DNA of 64,000 bases from Candidatus Mycobacterium wuenschmannii (lineage in GTDB: Bacteria; Actinomycetota; Actinomycetes; Mycobacteriales; Mycobacteriaceae), in assembly GCF_030252325.1 (NCBI RefSeq), contig NZ_CP126981.1, positions 2,108,001-2,172,000 on the forward strand, read 5' to 3'. Within the stretch, counting starts at the first letter, position 1, and every line of letters begins with the position of its first letter. The notes under the pieces were generated by a model that was given only the letters and a program-made list of their open reading frames with translations, had not been told where the DNA came from and searched no databases. Both the position numbers and the translations under genes were made by a program. Shown piece after piece: positions 58,510-64,000 of the stretch.

Positions 58510-59163
58510 TCAGGCGGTGAGACTTTCGGCGGCGATGCCGAGCACCTCGGCGATCCGCTCGGCGCTGACCGGACCGGATCGCAGGATGCGGGGCTCGGGA
58601 CCGGTCAGGTCGAGGATGGTCGACGCCGCCTGCTGAGCGGCCTGTCCGCCGTCGAGGTAGACGTCGACGAGGTCACCCAACTGCTGGCGGGCGTCACCGG
58701 CGTTGACCGCTGGCGGACGCCCGGAGATGTTGGCGCTGGAGACCGCCATCGGCCCGACCTCGCGCAGCAGTTCGATCGCGACCGGATGCAACGGCATCCT
58801 CAGCATCACCGTGCCGCGCGCGTCGCCGAGATCCCACTGCACCGACGGAGCCTGGCGGACGACCAGGCTCAGCGCGCCGGGCCAGAACGCACGCACGAGA
58901 GCGCGCATCGAGGTGGACACCGTCATGGCCAGGCCGTCGATGGTGTGCCATGAACCGACCAGCACGGGGACCGGCATGTCGCGGCCGCGGCCCTTGGCGG
59001 CCAGCAGTGCGGCCACCGCGGCGCTGTTGAACGCATCGGCGCCCACGCCGTAGACCGTGTCGGTCGGAAGCACCACCAGGCCACCGTTTTTCACAGCCGC
59101 GGCCGCCGATGTGATTGCCCGCGAACGCTGTTCGGGATCGGTGCAGTCGATCGTCTCGGTCAT
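58510..59163 (-). CDS. L-threonylcarbamoyladenylate synthase (Sua5/YciO/YrdC family)
   Basis: 217 residues. GGLVVLPTDTVYGVGADAFN is the nucleotide-binding start; KGRGRDMPVPVLVG, PGALSLVVR and VSSANISGRPP follow. It makes the threonylcarbamoyl-AMP used for the t6A modification of tRNAs. ATGA overlap with prmC. Confidence 0.93.
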   Translation of the reverse strand: MTETIDCTDPEQRSRAITSAAAAVKNGGLVVLPTDTVYGVGADAFNSAAVAALLAAKGRGRDMPVPVLVGSWHTIDGLAMTVSTSMRALVRAFWPGALSLVVRQAPSVQWDLGDARGTVMLRMPLHPVAIELLREVGPMAVSSANISGRPPAVNAGDARQQLGDLVDVYLDGGQAAQQAASTILDLTGPEPRILRSGPVSAERIAEVLGIAAESLTA

Positions 59164-60010
59164 GACGGGCCGCCTGCCCGCCGGGCCGTCACGAATCGGG
59201 GGCGTCCACTGAGGTCGCGCCGGGGCACAATGTCATCGAAAGCTGTTGATGCACTGATCAGTTCGACGGTCCGCTCGGACGTGGTGTCGTCGTGCTCGAC
59301 GGCGAACAGGCCGCCGGGGCGCAGCAGTCGTTCGGCCACCTCGATGATGGGTCCGATGACGGCCATGCCGTCGGGGCCGCCGAACACGGCGTGCGACGGA
59401 TCGTGGTCGAGGACTTCAGGTTCCAGATCCGCACCATCCGGCACATAGGGCGGGTTGGACACCAGCAGGTCGACCCGGCCGTCGAGTTCGCTCAGGAGCC
59501 CGGGCGCGGTGACGTCGTGGTGCAGCAACTGCACGGTCGTGCCGGCGGCGTTGGCGCGCGCGTAGCCCAGGGCCGTATCGGAGTCGTCGACGCCGATCAC
59601 GCGGGCCGTCGGCCAGCGCCGCGCCAGACCGAGCGCCAGCGCGCCCGAGCCCGTGCACAGGTCGACGATCACGGTGGGCTCCGGAAGTCGTTGCGCACCG
59701 GCCCATTCCAGCATCGACTCGGTCTCCGGCCGCGGGACGAACACCCCGGGCCCGACCGTCAGCGTCAACGGGCCGAACGCGGCCGTCCCGGTCAGGTGCT
59801 GCAACGGGATTCGTCGCGAGCGAGCGGCGATCGAATCGCGGTAGTGGTCGAAGAACGCGTCGTCGGGCGTCGCGAGCATCGCCAGCCGGCCCCGATCGGT
59901 GCCGGCCAGATGCGCGGCCAACTCCTCCGCGTCGTAACGGGCCGAATCGATGCCGGCCTCCGCGAGCAGCGTTGTCGCCGAATCGATCGCGCAACGCAGC
60001 CGGGTCAGCA

Positions 60011-60014
<4 letters not shown>
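59160..60014 (-). CDS. prmC: peptide chain release factor glutamine methyltransferase
   Basis: 284 residues. SAM-binding [19 protein letters not shown] and the NPPY motif ([13 protein letters not shown]) that holds the glutamine amide. It methylates the GGQ glutamine of release factors, and is coupled to prfA by ATGA overlap. Confidence 0.95.
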
Positions 60015-61084
<1,070 letters not shown>

Positions 61085-61165
61085 GCTCACCTCCTCGCTG
61101 GACTCCCGCACATGAAACGACGCCCGTCCTGCGCGATTGTCGCGGCAGTCCGGGCGTCGATCGTG

Positions 61166-61408
61166 CTACTTGTCGGCCGAAGCTTCCTGCTCGGCGCCGG
61201 CCTTGCGCTTGCCGTAGCGGCGCTCGAAGCGGGCCACGCGGCCTCCGCTGTCCAGAATCTTCTGCTTACCGGTGTAGAACGGGTGGCACTGCGAGCAGAC
61301 CTCGACCACGATGTGGCCGCTCTCCTTGGTGCTCCGCGTCTGGAAAGTATTTCCGCAACCGCAGACCACGGTGGTCTCGCCGTATGCGGGGTGAATGTCA
61401 GCCTTCAT
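61166..61408 (-). CDS. rpmE: 50S ribosomal protein L31, zinc-binding form
   Basis: 80 residues starting [20 protein letters not shown]. Cys pairs CGCG and CSQC bind zinc (C+ form), so the protein is expected under zinc-sufficient conditions. The C-terminal tail is longer than in E. coli and acidic. Confidence 0.97.
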   Translation of the reverse strand: MKADIHPAYGETTVVCGCGNTFQTRSTKESGHIVVEVCSQCHPFYTGKQKILDSGGRVARFERRYGKRKAGAEQEASADK

Positions 61409-61553
61409 GGTGTCCTCTTCAATCGTGGGCCGCCGGGTCGCCAGACCGTGCTGAAAAATCTGACGTGAACCGGAACCCGAACTTCGGCTGCTGATTATGC
61501 CAGTTCAGCCGCTATCGCCCTAAACGCGCGCCAGCGCCGGGACATTCCCGCCG

Positions 61554-63161
61554 CTAGCTTTGTCTGAGCTGGGCTTTTGCGGGCCGATCGACGACGTCAT
61601 AGCTGGTGGCGCGGCCGACTCGGGTCCATAGCGCACCGCCGGGCGGGCTAGCGCCCTGGGCGCTGAGCTGGCGTTTGAGGATCTTGTTCGTGGCGGTGGT
61701 GGGCAGCGAGTCGGTGATCCAGACGTGCCGGGGCCAGGCTTTCGGCGAGAGGTCGGGCTGGCCGGCCAGAAATTCGCTGAGCTCCCCCGGAGTCAGGGCG
61801 GCGCCGTCGACCAGCACGAGAGCGGACATCACCTGGTCGCCCACCTGCTCGTCGGGCACCGCATAGACCGCTACCTGGCTTACCGCGGGCAGTCGTTGCA
61901 GGATCCGCTCGATCGGCGCGGTGGTCATGTTCTCGCCGTCGACGCGCAGCCAGTCGCCGCTGCGACCGGCGAAGTAGATCCAGCCGTCGGCGTCGCGGTA
62001 GGCCAGGTCGCCGGACCAGAACATGCCGTTGCGCAGGCGCGCGTCGGTGGCGGCCTTGTCGTTGTAGTAACCGGCGAACAGGCCGGCGCCGGTGGTGTTG
62101 ACCAGTTCACCGATCGCATCGTCGGGGTTGGTCAGCGCGCCGTCGGCGTCGAACTCGGCGACCGCGCATTCGGCGAGAGTGTCGGCGTTGTAGATCGCGA
62201 CGCCCGGAAAGCCTTGTCCCAGTGAGCCGGGCGGGCAGCCGTCCTCGCGGGTGATGATGATCGCGCCTTCGCTGGAGCCGAACCCGTCCCAGACTGTGCA
62301 GTCGAAACGCCGGCTGAATTCGGCGATGTCGCGATCGCTGGCCTCGTTGCCGAACGCGACGCGCAGCGGGTTGTCCGCGTCGTCGGGATCTTCGGGGGTG
62401 GCCAGCACGTAGGCCAGCGGCTTCCCGACGTAGTTCATGTAGGTGGCGCCGTACCGGCGCAAGTCGGACAGCAGCCGCGACGCCGAGAAGGTGGCTGGCA
62501 CCATTGCCGAACCGGAGCCGACGGCCACGCTCCAGCCGGCCAGCAGCGCGTTGGAGTGGAACAGCGGCATCGACAGATAGCAGACGCCGTTCGAGTCGAC
62601 GTCGAAACGACCAATCAGGTTGGCGCCAGCGAAGATAACGGTCAGATGGGTGACCTGGACGGCCTTCGGCTCACCGCTGGTTCCAGACGTGAAGATCATC
62701 ATCAGCGTGTCGGTCGGCTTGACCTCGCGATGCGGGACCAGCGACCCCGCCGAGGCGAGCAATTCCGACCACTCGTCGCTGCTGACGTCGATGACGCGGA
62801 CACCGGACAGGTCCAAGCCGTCGAGCAGGCCGCGGTGGTCAGGATCGGTGAGCAGGATCTGGCAATCGGCGCGGGCGATGTCTTTGGCCAGCGCGGCGCC
62901 GCGACGGGTGTCGTTGATGCCGCACAGTACGTAGCCGCCCAACGCGGCCGCGGCCATTGCGGTGAGCATGTCGGGCGTGTTGCCCAGCAGCGCACCGACA
63001 TGTAGCGGGCGGGCGGCGTCGGCAATGCCGATCAGCGCGGCGGCCGATGCGGATGCGTCGGCGAGATGCTCACGCCAGGTCCAAACGCGGTCGTCGTACT
63101 TGACGGCCGGCGTGGAGTCGTCGCTGCGCTCACGCAGCAGCTGCTGGACAGTGTCCGCCAC
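61554..63161 (-). CDS. AMP-dependent acyl-CoA synthetase (FadD family)
   Basis: 535 residues. P-loop MIFTSGTSGEPKAVQVTH, adenylate-binding DGFGSSEGAI, the hinge FWSGDLAYRDADGWIYFAGR and the catalytic Lys in TATNKILKRQL. Activates a carboxylic acid to its CoA thioester. It resembles the FadD1/FadD17 group of mycobacteria rather than long-chain FAAL proteins; the chain preference is not known. Inserted between rpmE and rho. Confidence 0.88.
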   Translation of the reverse strand: MADTVQQLLRERSDDSTPAVKYDDRVWTWREHLADASASAAALIGIADAARPLHVGALLGNTPDMLTAMAAAALGGYVLCGINDTRRGAALAKDIARADCQILLTDPDHRGLLDGLDLSGVRVIDVSSDEWSELLASAGSLVPHREVKPTDTLMMIFTSGTSGEPKAVQVTHLTVIFAGANLIGRFDVDSNGVCYLSMPLFHSNALLAGWSVAVGSGSAMVPATFSASRLLSDLRRYGATYMNYVGKPLAYVLATPEDPDDADNPLRVAFGNEASDRDIAEFSRRFDCTVWDGFGSSEGAIIITREDGCPPGSLGQGFPGVAIYNADTLAECAVAEFDADGALTNPDDAIGELVNTTGAGLFAGYYNDKAATDARLRNGMFWSGDLAYRDADGWIYFAGRSGDWLRVDGENMTTAPIERILQRLPAVSQVAVYAVPDEQVGDQVMSALVLVDGAALTPGELSEFLAGQPDLSPKAWPRHVWITDSLPTTATNKILKRQLSAQGASPPGGALWTRVGRATSYDVVDRPAKAQLRQS

Positions 63162-63327
63162 GGCTCACCACTTTCCCCGTCGGTCTTCGACAGGGCGCAC
63201 GTTACCGTCGCGACAACAGTACTGATGCAAGACCGCCATCGTCGGCGGCCGGCACCGGTGTGCTAATCGGCTCAGGCCGATTCGATCGACTCCTCAGCGG
63301 GCCGCACTCGGCCCGCATCGTCATCGA

Positions 63328-64000
63328 TCAGTCGTTGTCCATGCCGGGTGTCGTCTTGGACACCTGGACCAGGAACTCGTAGTTGTTCTTGGTCTTTCGC
63401 AGCTGCGACATCAGCAGGTCGATGGCCTGGTGCGAGTCCAGACCCGAAAGCACGCGGCGTAGCTTGTGCACGATCGAGAACTCATCGGGCGAGAGCAACA
63501 GTTCGTCCTTGCGGGTGCCCGACGGGTTGACGTCCACGGCCGGGAACACCCGGCGCTCGGAGATCTTGCGGTCGAGCTTGAGCTCTGCGTTACCCGTTCC
63601 CTTGAATTCCTCGAAAATGACTGTGTCACCGGTGGATCCGGTCTCGACCATCGCGGTGGCGATGATCGTCAGCGATCCGCCCTCTTCGATGTTGCGGGCG
63701 GCGCCGAGGAATCGCTTCGGCGGGTAGAGCGCGGTCGAGTCGACACCACCGGACAGGATGCGGCCCGACGCCGGCGACGCGTTGTTGTATGCGCGGCCGA
63801 GGCGGGTGATCGAGTCCAGCAGCACCACAACGTCTTTGCCCTGTTCCACGAGTCGTTTGGCGCGTTCGATGGCCAGCTCGGCAACCGCGGTGTGGTCGGT
63901 CGGCGGGCGGTCGAACGTCGAGGCGATGACCTCACCCTTGACCGAACGCGTCATGTCGGTGACCTCTTCAGGGCGCTCGTCGACGAGCACCACCATGAGA
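63328..64000 (-). CDS. rho: transcription termination factor Rho, C-terminal part
   Basis: About 224 residues of the RecA-like motor domain; the N-terminus lies beyond the window. [17 protein letters not shown] is the Walker B region, [20 protein letters not shown] and the arginine-finger area are present, and the chain ends KTTPGMDND. The stop is at 63328. Confidence 0.97.
   Translation of the reverse strand, partial: LMVVLVDERPEEVTDMTRSVKGEVIASTFDRPPTDHTAVAELAIERAKRLVEQGKDVVVLLDSITRLGRAYNNASPASGRILSGGVDSTALYPPKRFLGAARNIEEGGSLTIIATAMVETGSTGDTVIFEEFKGTGNAELKLDRKISERRVFPAVDVNPSGTRKDELLLSPDEFSIVHKLRRVLSGLDSHQAIDLLMSQLRKTKNNYEFLVQVSKTTPGMDND

Overview
The window comes from a mycobacterium. The gene order rho, (fadD), rpmE, prfA, prmC, tsaC-like, wecA, atpI-atpB-atpE-atpF-atpFH-atpA-atpG-atpD-atpC, DUF2550, cob(I)alamin adenosyltransferase, murA, 16S-23S-5S, ogt, ada-alkA matches the conserved murA/rrn/atp neighbourhood of Mycobacterium. 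The b-delta fused ATP synthase subunit, the Cys-to-Asp MurA and the tRNA-free rRNA spacer agree with this. Helix 18 of the 16S gene is long, about 14 nt more than the short fast-grower form, which I recall as a mark of the M. terrae complex (Mycolicibacter); this is an inference.

Positions 1-23230 form an accessory catabolic region. It has six short-chain dehydrogenases, five paralogues of a DapB/diaminopentanoate-dehydrogenase-like oxidoreductase, one intact P450 and one P450 remnant, an AveC-like membrane protein, an NTF2-like protein, a leaderless periplasmic-binding-like protein and a TetR regulator. A tight operon follows: amidohydrolase, SDR, aldehyde dehydrogenase, NDMA-type alcohol dehydrogenase. 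It ends with a DUF35-thiolase fusion. A 21-bp palindrome occurs four times, beside the TetR gene and three other promoters, and probably defines the local regulon. The substrate cannot be read from sequence; the mix suits oxidation and carbon-carbon cleavage of a branched or cyclic carbon skeleton through CoA thioesters.

Positions about 23.4-37.5 kb are a Tn7-like island. tnsA-tnsB-tnsC-tniQ are on the minus strand, each overlapping the next by 4 bp. A divergent XRE regulator separates this operon from a second, shorter tniQ with two small genes below it. Four copies of a 16-bp palindrome lie in the XRE/tniQ2 divergent promoter and upstream of the zinc-ribbon gene at 28.5-29.3 kb, so part of the transposon looks regulated as a separate circuit. 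The left part (23.6-28.3 kb) carries unrecognised cargo, including a 583-residue protein with the RNxxxHG motif of DUF4209/HEPN-like proteins and a small AbrB-like protein. I saw no Cas gene or CRISPR array. The right end has three related 18-19 bp repeats that look like TnsB sites; the left end could not be found.

Positions 38-64 kb are core chromosome: DNA alkylation repair (ada-alkA, ogt), two small exported proteins, the rRNA operon read leftward from a promoter behind murA, cell wall (murA, wecA), the complete ATP synthase operon, translation factors (prfA, prmC, rpmE, tsaC), an acyl-CoA synthetase and the C-terminal part of rho, cut by the window end.
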